In this document: positions 5,648 to 12,350 of the stretch, in pieces
Position numbering within the stretch: position 1 is the stretch's first letter
Layout of the letters: each line of letters starts with the position of its first letter
Source: an uncultured bacterium
Lineage (GTDB): Bacteria > Actinomycetota > Coriobacteriia > Coriobacteriales > Coriobacteriaceae
NCBI GenBank assembly: GCA_905215115.1
Contig: CAJMOP010000051.1
Coordinates: forward strand, 1 to 12,988
Length of the DNA stretch: 12,988 nt
Direction of reading: 5' to 3'
Position numbers and translations under genes: made by a program
Notes under the pieces: generated by a model
Database searches by the model: none
What the model saw: only the letters and a program-made list of their open reading frames with translations
Told to the model about the DNA's origin: nothing

Positions 5648-6523
5648 ATGGACATGACGGATATGACGAGGGCGGCTGTATCGCGCCGTCACTTTTTGCA
5701 GCTGGCTGGCGCCGGCATGCTTGCGCTGACGGGGACCGCGCTTGCCGGTTGCGGCAACTCCACCAGCGGCGAGGGTTCCGACAAGGGATCCAAGCTTGCG
5801 GCCATTAAGTCGCGTGGCCATCTGAATGCCGGCGTTAAGAAAGACGTTCCCGGCTACGGCTATTACGACACCGCCAAGGGTCGCTTTGAGGGCATGGAAG
5901 TCGATTTGTGCTACCAGATCGCCGCTGCCGTCTTTGGCGTGAGCTACAAAGAGGCCCGCGCCCAGGAGCTTGTCGAGTTTACTGACGTAACGCCCAAGAC
6001 GCGCGGCCCGCTGATCGATAACGGCCAACTCGACGTGGTCGCGGCGACCTACACCATCACCGACGAGCGCAAGAAGAGCTGGGATTTCTCGACGCCGTAC
6101 CGCACCGACTACGTGGGACTCATGGTCAAGAAGCGTTCGGGCTTTACCTCGATTGAGGACCTGGACGGCAAGGTCATCGGCGTGAGCCAGGGTGCCACCA
6201 CGCAGGGCCTGATCGAGCAGATGATCAAGGACAACGGCTTTAGCTGCAAGCCCGAGTTTAGGGCCTTTAGCGGCTACCCCATCATCAAGAGCTCGCTCGA
6301 CGCCGGCAATATCGACGTCTTTGCCATGGACCGCTCCACGCTGGCCGGTTACATGAACGAGACCGTTGAGCTGTTGCAGCCCGAGGTCAAGTTTGGCGAG
6401 CAGGGCTACGGCGTGGCGACCAAGAAGGGCTGCGACCTTTCGGCCGTGGTCGATCAGGTGATTTGCAATCGTCTGGCCGACGGCTGGCTCGACCAAGAGG
6501 TCAAGACCTGGGGTCTTGTATAG
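5648..6523 (+). CDS. Amino-acid-binding lipoprotein of the ABC importer, Tat-type signal
   Basis: A 291-residue solute-binding protein that captures an amino acid outside the membrane and delivers it to the permeases. The signal sequence has a twin-arginine motif SRRHFLQ (12-18), a hydrophobic stretch (19-33) and a lipobox LAGC with Cys35. This predicts folding before Tat export and then lipid anchoring. The mature part has the family-3 binding-protein order: GHLNAGV, FEGMEVDL (80-87), the ligand-arginine segment TPKTRGPL with Arg119, then TYTITDERKKSWDFSTPY (134-151). The start is uncertain among ATG 5648, 5654 and 5663; AGGCG at 5638-5642 favours 5648, and all three leave the RR motif near the N-terminus. 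It sits between the ATPase and permease genes. Confidence 0.9.
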   Translation: MDMTDMTRAAVSRRHFLQLAGAGMLALTGTALAGCGNSTSGEGSDKGSKLAAIKSRGHLNAGVKKDVPGYGYYDTAKGRFEGMEVDLCYQIAAAVFGVSYKEARAQELVEFTDVTPKTRGPLIDNGQLDVVAATYTITDERKKSWDFSTPYRTDYVGLMVKKRSGFTSIEDLDGKVIGVSQGATTQGLIEQMIKDNGFSCKPEFRAFSGYPIIKSSLDAGNIDVFAMDRSTLAGYMNETVELLQPEVKFGEQGYGVATKKGCDLSAVVDQVICNRLADGWLDQEVKTWGLV

Positions 6524-6548
6524 GCGCATCGTCCAAGGAAGGAATCAA

Positions 6549-7295
6549 ATGCTCGAAGGATTATTTGACGCCGACCGTTGGTCGACGACATTTCAAAACA
6601 TGGGGCCCTTCTGGGGGGGCTTTGGCGTGACGCTACAGGTGGTCGTTGCCGGTCTGCTGCTGTCGCTGGTGCTGGGCACGCTGCTGGGTGTGTTCTCTAC
6701 CACCCGTTCGCGCGTGCTGCGCGCCATAAGCCGCGTGTACGTGGAGTTTTACCAGAACACCCCGTTGCCCGTGCAGGTGCTCTTTATGTACATGGCTGGT
6801 CCGCAGTTTTTGCAGGCCATAACCGGTGCCGACCAGACGGTGCGCATCGCGCCGTTCGTGCTGGGCTTCTTGGGCGTGGGCCTGTATCACGCGGCCTACA
6901 TCTCGGAGGTTATCCGCACCGGTATCGAGGCGGTTCCGCGCGGTCAGATGGAGGCGGCGCAGAGCCAGGGCTTCACCCGTGCGCAGGCGTACTGGTACAT
7001 CGTGCTGCCCCAGACATTCAAGATCATTCTGCCGCCGCTGTGCAACCAGGCACTCAACCTAGTCAAGAACACGTCGGTGCTGGCGCTTGTGGCCGGCGGC
7101 GACCTTATGTACCGTTCCGACAACTTTGTGAGTCTGTACGGTTACCTGCAGGGATACATCGTCTGCTGCCTTATGTACTTCATCATCTGCTTTCCGCTCG
7201 CCATGCTGGTGCAGTGGCTCGAGCGCCGCTCCAAGGAGCGTCCGCGCGGCGTGAGCCTCGCCGAGCTGGGGCTCGACAACGTAGAGGAGGCCTAG
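6549..7295 (+). CDS. Amino-acid ABC transporter permease (first subunit)
   Basis: A 248-residue integral membrane subunit of the HisM/GlnP type. After a short N-terminus, FGVTLQVVVAGLLLSLVLG (25-43) forms the first membrane helix of the conserved N-terminal module, and YVEFYQNTPLPVQ (64-76) matches the conserved cytoplasmic loop. The EAA motif that docks the ATPase is intact: EAAQSQG (135-141) followed by IVLP (151-154). Further hydrophobic segments lie near 100-120 and 190-225. AAGGAAGG (6535-6542), 6 nt before ATG 6549, fixes the start. It lies 25 nt after the binding-protein gene and 3 nt before the second permease, so the two subunits should be made together and form a heterodimeric pore. 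Confidence 0.92.
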   Translation: MLEGLFDADRWSTTFQNMGPFWGGFGVTLQVVVAGLLLSLVLGTLLGVFSTTRSRVLRAISRVYVEFYQNTPLPVQVLFMYMAGPQFLQAITGADQTVRIAPFVLGFLGVGLYHAAYISEVIRTGIEAVPRGQMEAAQSQGFTRAQAYWYIVLPQTFKIILPPLCNQALNLVKNTSVLALVAGGDLMYRSDNFVSLYGYLQGYIVCCLMYFIICFPLAMLVQWLERRSKERPRGVSLAELGLDNVEEA

Positions 7296-7298
7296 CGC

Positions 7299-7937
7299 AT
7301 GGAAATCTTCAACGCGACCAACCTGCTCTACATTTGGGGCGGCTTTGTTAAGACGATCGAGATCTCGGCGCTGTCGATCTTTTTCTCGCTCATCTTTGGC
7401 ACGGTGCTGGCGCTTGTTAAAAGCTATGCGCCCCGCCCGTTCCGTATTTTGGTGAGCGCCTATATCGAGCTGTTCCGTTGCACGCCGAACCTGCTGTGGA
7501 TCCTGTTTATCTACTTTACGGTGCAGGGTTTGGACATTGTGATTTCGACCATCGCCTTTACGCTGTTTACCAGCGCTGTTATGGCCGAGATTGTGCGCGG
7601 CGGCCTCAACTCGATTCCGCGCGGCCAGTTTGAGGCAGCGCAGAGCCAAGGCTTCGGCTTTTTTGCCACCATGCGCTACATCATTCTGCCGCAGACGTTT
7701 AAGACAATCATCCCGGCGCTGTTTAGCCAGTGCACGACCGTCATTAAGGACAGCTCGTATCTTTCGGGCATTAACGTGGCCGAGCTCATGTACACGGCAA
7801 ATGTCGTGATGGCCCACGCGATCGATCTGTCGCAGGTGCTTATGCTCTACGGCCTGGTGTTTGCGATGTACTTTGTGCTCAACTTTGGTATCTCGCTGCT
7901 GGTGAGGGCATATCAACGCCGCATCGTGGCCGCATAG
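7299..7937 (+). CDS. Amino-acid ABC transporter permease (second subunit)
   Basis: A 212-residue permease paralogous to the preceding one. Membrane helices are visible at about 17-40, 66-92 and 180-205. The loop YIELFRCTPNLLW (55-67) and the EAA motif EAAQSQG (112-118) with IILP (128-131) match the amino-acid importer family. The ribosome binding site GAGGAGG (7284-7290) lies inside the end of the preceding gene, 8 nt before ATG 7299, consistent with coupled translation. It is the last gene of the transporter operon; immediately after the TAG stop a long nested hairpin begins. EAA segments of the two permeases are nearly identical in protein sequence but differ at wobble bases, as expected for old paralogues rather than a recent duplication. 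Confidence 0.92.
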   Translation: MEIFNATNLLYIWGGFVKTIEISALSIFFSLIFGTVLALVKSYAPRPFRILVSAYIELFRCTPNLLWILFIYFTVQGLDIVISTIAFTLFTSAVMAEIVRGGLNSIPRGQFEAAQSQGFGFFATMRYIILPQTFKTIIPALFSQCTTVIKDSSYLSGINVAELMYTANVVMAHAIDLSQVLMLYGLVFAMYFVLNFGISLLVRAYQRRIVAA

Positions 7938-8043
7938 TCCTGCTTCCCCAAGCACGGCACCTTGCCCCTCAATCGTCGCTTGCGTACATTTAGTACGCGG
8001 CGCTCCTCTTTCGGGGCAATCTGCCGCACTTGGGAAACCAGGA
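7938..8043. repeat. 106-nt nested imperfect hairpin after the transporter operon
   Basis: Five stems nest symmetrically: TCCTG (7938-7942) with CAGGA (8039-8043); CCCAAG (7947-7952) with CTTGGG (8029-8034); CGGCA (7955-7959) with TGCCG (8022-8026); TTGCCCC (7962-7968) with GGGGCAA (8013-8019); and at the tip GCGTAC (7982-7987) with GTACGC (7993-7998) around ATTTA. The structure begins at the base after the stop codon. No T run follows, so it does not look like a plain terminator. It could be a repeat element, a processed 3' end or a structured RNA. Confidence 0.7.
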
Positions 8044-8107
8044 CGGTCGTAAGTGACAAAATGGGAATCAGGAATTGCCTTTTCTCATTTGTTAGAAAGG
8101 AATCGCG

Positions 8108-8731
8108 ATGAGCGATCTGGAGAACAAGAAGAATCCTGTGGTCATTACCATCGCGCGCGACTTTGGCGCCGAGGGCCACGAGATTGGCCGCATGCTTGCC
8201 GACGAGTTGGGGATTCCGCTGTACGATAACGAGCTGCTGGTACGTGCGTCGCTGCGCGCGGGCGAGTCGCTCGACAAGATGGCCGCCTACGACGAGCGTC
8301 TGGCCGTGGAGAACATGGCGTTCCTGCCCGACCGCTACGACGCGCGTTCGTACTCGGACAAGTTGTTCCAAAAGATGAGCCAGGTGATTTTGGACCTGGG
8401 CGAGACCGAGAGCTGCATTATCGAAGGCCGCCTGTCCGATTACCTGCTGCGTAACAACCCCAACCACATTGCCGTGTTGGTGACCGCTCCTTTTGAGGAC
8501 CGCGTCGAGATTGTGCGCAAGAAGCGTGGCCTTAATAAAAAGAAGGGCGCCAAGCTGGTCAAGCAGCAGCAGAAGGCGCGCGAGGCGTTCTATAAGCGCT
8601 ACAGTGCCGGAAAGTGGAAGATGACGAGCGGTAAAGACATCGTCGTCAACCGCGCCAAGCTGGGCCGCGAGGGCTGCAAAGACGTTATCGCCGCTGCCTA
8701 CCGCTACAAAGTAGCGCAGCTCGAAGACTAA
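8108..8731 (+). CDS. Cytidylate-kinase-like protein (Cytidylate_kin2 type)
   Basis: A 207-residue cytosolic protein that matches the cytidylate-kinase-like family by its opening VVITIARDFGAEGHEIGRMLA (11-31), the short strand-loop LGIPLYDNELL (34-44) and the hydrophobic strand IIEGRLSDYLL (104-114), followed by VLVTAPFEDRVE (123-134) in the position of the nucleotide-kinase lid approach. The P-loop position reads GAEGHEIG (20-27) and lacks the Lys of a true Walker A (GxxxxGK[ST]). Family members commonly carry a Gly-Arg pair here, so His24 is a further variation. The enzymatic activity and substrate are therefore unproven. AAAGGA about 6 nt before ATG 8108 sets the start. It is separated from the transporter operon by the hairpin and is convergent with nfnB; no partner gene is adjacent. 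Confidence 0.8.
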   Translation: MSDLENKKNPVVITIARDFGAEGHEIGRMLADELGIPLYDNELLVRASLRAGESLDKMAAYDERLAVENMAFLPDRYDARSYSDKLFQKMSQVILDLGETESCIIEGRLSDYLLRNNPNHIAVLVTAPFEDRVEIVRKKRGLNKKKGAKLVKQQQKAREAFYKRYSAGKWKMTSGKDIVVNRAKLGREGCKDVIAAAYRYKVAQLED

Positions 8732-8740
8732 CCGACCAAA

Positions 8741-8775
8741 ACCACCACAAAGGGTACAGGCACCTTTGTGGTGGT
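8741..8775. terminator. 13-bp hairpin in the convergent gap between the kinase-like gene and nfnB
   Basis: ACCACCACAAAGG (8741-8753) pairs perfectly with CCTTTGTGGTGGT (8763-8775) around GTACAGGCA. On the - strand the stem is followed by TTTT (8740-8737 read leftward via AAAA), so it may be a backup terminator for nfnAB. On the + strand there is no T run, so termination of the kinase-like gene would rest on the stem alone. Confidence 0.5.
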
Positions 8776-8791
8776 CGGGCGGCCGGCATAG

Positions 8792-8827
8792 AAAAAAGCC
8801 CCCGCCGGGCGTGTGCTCGACGGGGAC
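8792..8827 (-). terminator. Rho-independent terminator of nfnA-nfnB
   Basis: Read on the - strand, CCCCGTCG (8825-8818) pairs with CGGCGGGG (8807-8800) with one G-U pair, and the stem can be lengthened by two more pairs. A run of six T follows (8797-8792). It lies about 30 nt after the nfnB stop. Confidence 0.85.
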
Positions 8828-8858
8828 TTTGCCGTTTGATGGCTAGCACTGCAGGTGA

Positions 8859-10268
8859 TTACTCGCCCAGCAGGCTCTTGGTGATGGAAGCGGCGGCCTT
8901 CTTGCCGGCGCCCATCGCCAGAATGACCGTAGCGGCACCGGTGACGATGTCGCCGCCGGCCCAGATGCGGGGATCGGTGGTCTGGCCGGTCTCCTCGTCG
9001 GCAACGATGTAGCCCCACTTGTTGAGCTCCATCTTGCCGCCGATCTTCTTTGCGAAGGGGTTGGCGTTGGTGCCGATAGCCGAGATAGCGACGTCGCAGG
9101 GGATCTCCTCGATGGCGCCCTCGATGGGCACCGGGCGGCGACGGCCGGACTCGTCAGGCTCGCCGAGCTCCATCTTCTGGACCTTGACGGCGCACACGGA
9201 GCCGTCTTCGCCAGCGACAAACTCGAGCGGGGAGACGAGCGGCAGAACCTCGACGCCCTCGGCCTTAGCATGGTGCAGCTCGGCGCGACGGCAGGGCATC
9301 TCGTCCTCGGTACGACGGTAGGCGATGATGGCGTGCTCGGCGCCCAGACGCTTGGCGGTACGGACGGCGTCCATAGCCACGTTGCCGCCACCAAAGACGA
9401 CGACGTTCTTGCCGTGCTTGGTGGGGGTGTCGTACTCGGGGAACTTGTTGGCCTTCATCAGGTTCACGCGGGTGAGGTACTCGTTAGCGAAGAAGACGTT
9501 GGGCAGGTTCTCGCCGGGGACGTTGAGGAACTTGGGCAGGCCTGCGCCGGTCGCCACGTAGATGGCGTCGAAGCCCTGCTCGAACAGCTCCTCGGCCGTG
9601 GCCATATTGCCCACGACGGAGTTGTACTCAAACTTGACGCCCATGTCCTCCAGGCCGTCAATCTCGCGCTTGACGACTGCCTTGGGCAGGCGGAACTCGG
9701 GGATGCCGTAGACCAGCACGCCGCCGCCGGTGAAGAAGGCCTCGAAGACGGTAACGTCAAAGCCGTTACGGGCGAGCTCGCCGGCGCAGGTGATGCCGGA
9801 CGGGCCGGAGCCGACGACGGCGACCTTCTTGCCGTTCTTGGGGGCCATCTTGGGCGTGGAAGCGAGCTCGGGGCGGTCACCCAGGAAGCGCTCGAGCTGG
9901 CCGATGGCCACGGGCTCGGACTTCTTACCACGGATGCACTTGCCCTCGCACTGGTTCTCCTGCGGGCAGACGCGGCCGCAGATGGCGGGAAGCATGGAGT
10001 CCTCGCGGATGGTATCGAGAGCGCCGCCGAAGTCCTTCGCGCGGATCTGCTCGATAAAGCGGGGGATGTTGATGTTGACGGGGCAGCCCTCAACACAGAA
10101 CGGCTTCTTGCAGTTGAGGCAGCGCTCGGCCTCGGCCAGCGCCATCTCCTCGGTGAAGCCCTTGTCGACGGGGCGGAAGTCGCAGGCGCGCTCGGCAGCC
10201 GGCTCCTCGTTATCGGGGGTGCGGGGCGACTTCATATCGGCAACGAAACGGCCGTTAACTAGTGGCAT
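8859..10268 (-). CDS. nfnB: NADH-dependent reduced ferredoxin:NADP+ oxidoreductase, large subunit (GltD-like)
   Basis: A 469-residue flavoprotein, the subunit of the Nfn complex that carries the NADP(H)- and ferredoxin-linked chemistry. Two cysteine sets for [4Fe-4S] clusters are intact: C50-x2-C53-x4-C58-x3-C62 and C97-x3-C101-x5-C107-x3-C111. FAD binding is shown by VAVVGSGPSG (149-158) and the C-terminal AGGDIVTG...MGAGKKAA (437-459); NADPH binding by VVVFGGGNVAMD (289-300). The same architecture occurs in the small subunit of glutamate synthase, but no GOGAT large subunit is nearby and the partner overlapping its start is a DHODB-like FAD/NAD protein, which is the Nfn arrangement. The start ATG overlaps the nfnA stop by 10 bp. 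A terminator follows the stop. Confidence 0.88.
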   Translation of the reverse strand: MPLVNGRFVADMKSPRTPDNEEPAAERACDFRPVDKGFTEEMALAEAERCLNCKKPFCVEGCPVNINIPRFIEQIRAKDFGGALDTIREDSMLPAICGRVCPQENQCEGKCIRGKKSEPVAIGQLERFLGDRPELASTPKMAPKNGKKVAVVGSGPSGITCAGELARNGFDVTVFEAFFTGGGVLVYGIPEFRLPKAVVKREIDGLEDMGVKFEYNSVVGNMATAEELFEQGFDAIYVATGAGLPKFLNVPGENLPNVFFANEYLTRVNLMKANKFPEYDTPTKHGKNVVVFGGGNVAMDAVRTAKRLGAEHAIIAYRRTEDEMPCRRAELHHAKAEGVEVLPLVSPLEFVAGEDGSVCAVKVQKMELGEPDESGRRRPVPIEGAIEEIPCDVAISAIGTNANPFAKKIGGKMELNKWGYIVADEETGQTTDPRIWAGGDIVTGAATVILAMGAGKKAAASITKSLLGE

Positions 10269-11098
10269 GCGCAGCTCTTTTCCTCATAAGCCTTGAGGGA
10301 CTCGCCCTCTTCGGAACGGTAAGCGGCCTGGCGGGCACGAAGGTCATCCCAGTCGACCAGGGTGGCATCGAAGTCGGGGCCGTCGACGCAAGCAAACTTG
10401 GTCACGCCGCCCACCTCGACGCGGCAGCAGCCGCACATACCGGTGCCGTCAACCATGATGGGGTTGAGCGACGCGGTGATGGGGGTGTCGTACTTCTGGG
10501 CGGTGAGGGTCGAGAACTTCATCATCGGAACGGGGCCGACGCAGAAGACCTGGCTCACGGCCTTGTCCTGCAGCAGGCGCTCCAGCGGAGCGGTGACAAC
10601 GCCCTGCTCGCCGTAGGAGCCGTCATCGGTGGTGATGTGGATGTGGTCCTCGTCGAGGAGCTCGCGGAACTGGTCCTCCATGAGCAGGAGGTCCTTGGTG
10701 CGGGCGCCCATGATGGCGTGGACCTCGTGGCCGGTCTCGACCAGGTGCTTGGCGACCGGGAAGGCAATTGCCAGGCCGACGCCGCCGCCAATGACGGCGC
10801 AGGGGCCCTCGGCCATCTCGGTGGGAACGCCCAGCGGGCCCACGACGTCGCGCAGTGACTCGCCGGCCTCGTAGGTGGACAGCATCTCGGTGGTCTTGCC
10901 GATCACCATGAAGATGAACTCGACCCAGCCCTCGTCACCGTTCCAGCCGGCCAGGGTAAACGGGACGCGCTCGCCCGTCTCGTTGGCGCGAACCATGAGG
11001 AACTGTCCAGCGTGCGCATGCTTGGCGATTGCGGGCGCCTCGATGCGGAACTTGAACACCTTCTCCGAGAACTGCGTCTTCTCCAGGATCTTATACAT
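10259..11098 (-). CDS. nfnA: NADH-dependent reduced ferredoxin:NADP+ oxidoreductase, small subunit (DHODB-like)
   Basis: A 279-residue cytosolic FAD/[2Fe-2S] protein of the ferredoxin-reductase type, the NADH-binding subunit of Nfn. The FAD motif RVPFTL is at 44-49, the pyridine-nucleotide motif VIGGGVGLA at 102-110, and the iron-sulfur region MVDGTGMCGCCR (215-226) plus Cys237 in FACVDGP. Candidate cluster ligands are Cys222, Cys225 and Cys237 with Asp217; as I recall, the structurally studied Nfn uses three Cys and one Asp for this cluster, in contrast to four Cys in DHODB. Together with NfnB it should couple NADH and reduced ferredoxin oxidation to NADP+ reduction by flavin-based bifurcation, in either direction. 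GAGAGGGG precedes ATG 11098. Sulfide dehydrogenase annotations of such pairs describe the same proteins. Confidence 0.88.
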   Translation of the reverse strand: MYKILEKTQFSEKVFKFRIEAPAIAKHAHAGQFLMVRANETGERVPFTLAGWNGDEGWVEFIFMVIGKTTEMLSTYEAGESLRDVVGPLGVPTEMAEGPCAVIGGGVGLAIAFPVAKHLVETGHEVHAIMGARTKDLLLMEDQFRELLDEDHIHITTDDGSYGEQGVVTAPLERLLQDKAVSQVFCVGPVPMMKFSTLTAQKYDTPITASLNPIMVDGTGMCGCCRVEVGGVTKFACVDGPDFDATLVDWDDLRARQAAYRSEEGESLKAYEEKSCACH

Positions 11099-11203
11099 AG
11101 AACCCCTCTCTTGTTAGGGCCGCCGAACCGTGCCTCCACGGAAATGGACGGTAGCCCGAGTAAAACCGTACGCGCACAGGCGTTGTGCAGACATACGGTG
11201 CAA

Positions 11204-11209
11204 ATTATA
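11204..11209 (-). promoter_or_regulatory. Candidate -10 box of nfnA-nfnB
   Basis: TATAAT on the - strand (ATTATA on +) is a perfect -10 hexamer about 105 nt upstream of the nfnA start. No good -35 is seen 16-18 nt further upstream (CGTAAA at 11232-11227 is the nearest), so an activator or a weak promoter is possible. The leader of roughly 95-100 nt includes a small hairpin CCGTG-GAGG-CACGG on the - strand. Confidence 0.5.
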
Positions 11210-11290
11210 CCCTCATGGACATGCTGTTTACGTGTGTCTTCGGCGGTTGGGAAAAGGGTTTATCCGGTTTATCCACTTCGACCTGCCAAA

Positions 11291-11470
11291 TAGGGACAGG
11301 CTTATTTTGGTCGGTTTTATCAGGCAAAACGGCAAAGGGGGCCGGACTCGCGCTTCGTCGAGGCCGGCCCCCTTTGGGGCGTTATGCATGTATGGTGGCA
11401 GCGTGTTTATTGCGGTGCGGCCGCTGCGGTGTTTCCGCATATAGAACCTGCCAAAATAAACCTGTCCCTA
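11291..11470. repeat. 180-bp element bounded by inverted TAGGGACAGG repeats (repeat site C)
   Basis: TAGGGACAGGCTTATTTTGG (11291-11310) and its inverted copy at 11451-11470 match at 19 of 20 positions. A further GGTT (11313-11316) / AACC (11445-11448) pair lies just inside. The 140 nt between the arms hold a strong hairpin but no convincing gene. The layout looks like a small non-autonomous element or a pair of REP units around unrelated sequence. No target-site duplication is obvious. With the promoter at 11204 it accounts for the gene-free stretch 11099-11481. Confidence 0.7.
11334..11375 (-). terminator. Terminator-like hairpin downstream of pth, inside repeat site C
   Basis: AAAGGGGGCCGG (11334-11345) pairs perfectly with CCGGCCCCCTTT (11364-11375); CTCG/CGAG at 11347-11350 and 11359-11362 extend the stem. 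The T run on the - strand is only three long, followed by GCCGTTTT. It lies about 107 nt after the pth stop and is the best candidate for ending that transcript. Confidence 0.5.
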
Positions 11471-11481
11471 AACGGTAGGTT

Positions 11482-12111
11482 TTAGTGCTTGCCGTTGGCG
11501 GAGGCGGCGCCGTTGACGTGGTCGCGGGCGTAGATTACGCCGTGGACGATGGCCAGACCGGCGGCATCTGCGGCGCGGGCGCAGGTGTCCTGGAAGTCCT
11601 CGGCCTCGCGGGCGCGCAGCTGCTTGAGCACATAGTCTGCCACGGCCATCTTGCCGGGAGGGTTGCCGATGCCGGTGCGGATACGGCTAAAGTCGCGGCT
11701 GCCCATCTTGTCGATGATGGAGCGCAGGCCGTTGTGACCGGCATGGCCTCCGCCCACCTTGACGCGCACGTCACCGGCGGGAATGTCGAGCTCGTCGTGA
11801 ATCACGAGCAGCTCCTCGGCCTTGATCTTGTACTCGCGGCAGAGCTTGGAGATGGGTCCGCCCGAGGTGTTCATGTACGACTGCGGCTTGACCAGCACGA
11901 TCTGGCGCTTGCCACCCTCTTCCTCGGGATCGTTGATGTTGATGAGTGCGACCTCGGCGCCGGCCTGGTTTTTCCAGTACGTGACACCGGCCTGACGGGC
12001 CAACTCGTCGATTGCTTTGAAGCCAGCGTTGTGGCGGGTCTCGGCATACTCATCGCCAGGGTTGCCAAGTCCGGCAACCATGCGAATCTTAAGCGGCTGT
12101 GCAGCTGCCAT
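11482..12111 (-). CDS. pth: Peptidyl-tRNA hydrolase
   Basis: Pth releases tRNA from peptidyl-tRNAs that fall off the ribosome and is normally essential. This 209-residue protein has all the family's active-site residues: Asn17 in GLGNPGDEY, catalytic His27 in TRHNAGF, Met80-Asn81 in KPQSYMNTSGG, Asp106 in VIHDELDIP and Asn127 in GGHAGHNGLRS. Length is slightly above the common 185-200 because of an insertion (DPEEEGGKRQ, 61-70) and a short C-terminal tail. On the - strand AAGGAAG lies about 5-6 nt before ATG 12111. It follows prs in the same direction after 239 nt, a pairing seen in many bacteria, but the large hairpin between them argues for separate or attenuated transcription. Confidence 0.95.
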   Translation of the reverse strand: MAAAQPLKIRMVAGLGNPGDEYAETRHNAGFKAIDELARQAGVTYWKNQAGAEVALININDPEEEGGKRQIVLVKPQSYMNTSGGPISKLCREYKIKAEELLVIHDELDIPAGDVRVKVGGGHAGHNGLRSIIDKMGSRDFSRIRTGIGNPPGKMAVADYVLKQLRAREAEDFQDTCARAADAAGLAIVHGVIYARDHVNGAASANGKH

Positions 12112-12226
12112 AGGCTTCCTTTCGTTACATAAGAAGTTCGTTCAACGACAAAGGCTACCACGCCCGCCGAAGGCGAGGAAAGGGCACGGCAAAGTCATTT
12201 CAGAAAACAGCTGCCCCGAGACAGCA

Positions 12227-12327
12227 GGAAGCCCGGTAGGCCGGGAGGGGTTATCTAAGCCGACATCCCGCAGCCGCGAAGCGGCGAGGACGTCGGCGTG
12301 ATAACCCCTCAGGCCTACCGGGCTTCC
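12227..12327. repeat. 101-nt nested hairpin between prs and pth
   Basis: GGAAGCCCGGTAGGCC (12227-12242) pairs perfectly with 12312-12327. GAGGGGTTATC (12245-12255) pairs perfectly with GATAACCCCTC (12300-12310). GCCGACATCC (12259-12268) pairs with GGACGTCGGC (12288-12297) at nine of ten positions. GCCGC (12273-12277) pairs with GCGGC (12281-12285) around GAA. That makes about 41 bp in one rod. On the - strand it follows the prs stop by 23 nt; a weak T run (TTTT) lies only about 20 nt further on. Confidence 0.85.
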
Positions 12328-12350
12328 GGTGGGATGCGAGGGTCAAGCGA

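Noticed and set aside
7059..7955. A 298-residue open frame on the - strand opposite both permeases
   Set aside because: It spans the junction of two confident genes and shows no domain or plausible ribosome binding site.
9270..10262. A 330-residue open frame on the + strand opposite nfnB
   Set aside because: It lies wholly antisense to a clearly recognised protein with intact cluster and flavin motifs. Its translation is a low-complexity Gly/Ala/Val/Leu/Asp-rich sequence typical of the complement of GC-rich genes.
8859..10268. Glutamate synthase small subunit (GltD)
   Set aside because: The domain architecture fits, but no GOGAT large subunit is adjacent and the overlapping partner is the DHODB-like NfnA, so NfnB is the better call.
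11130..11478. Small open frames on the + strand in the nfnA-pth gap
   Set aside because: They run through the inverted repeats and hairpin of site C, have no ribosome binding site and encode no recognisable sequence.
12112..12226. A pth promoter with -10 TTATGT or TATGTA and -35 TTGTCG
   Set aside because: Spacing and hexamers are too poor to support the call.
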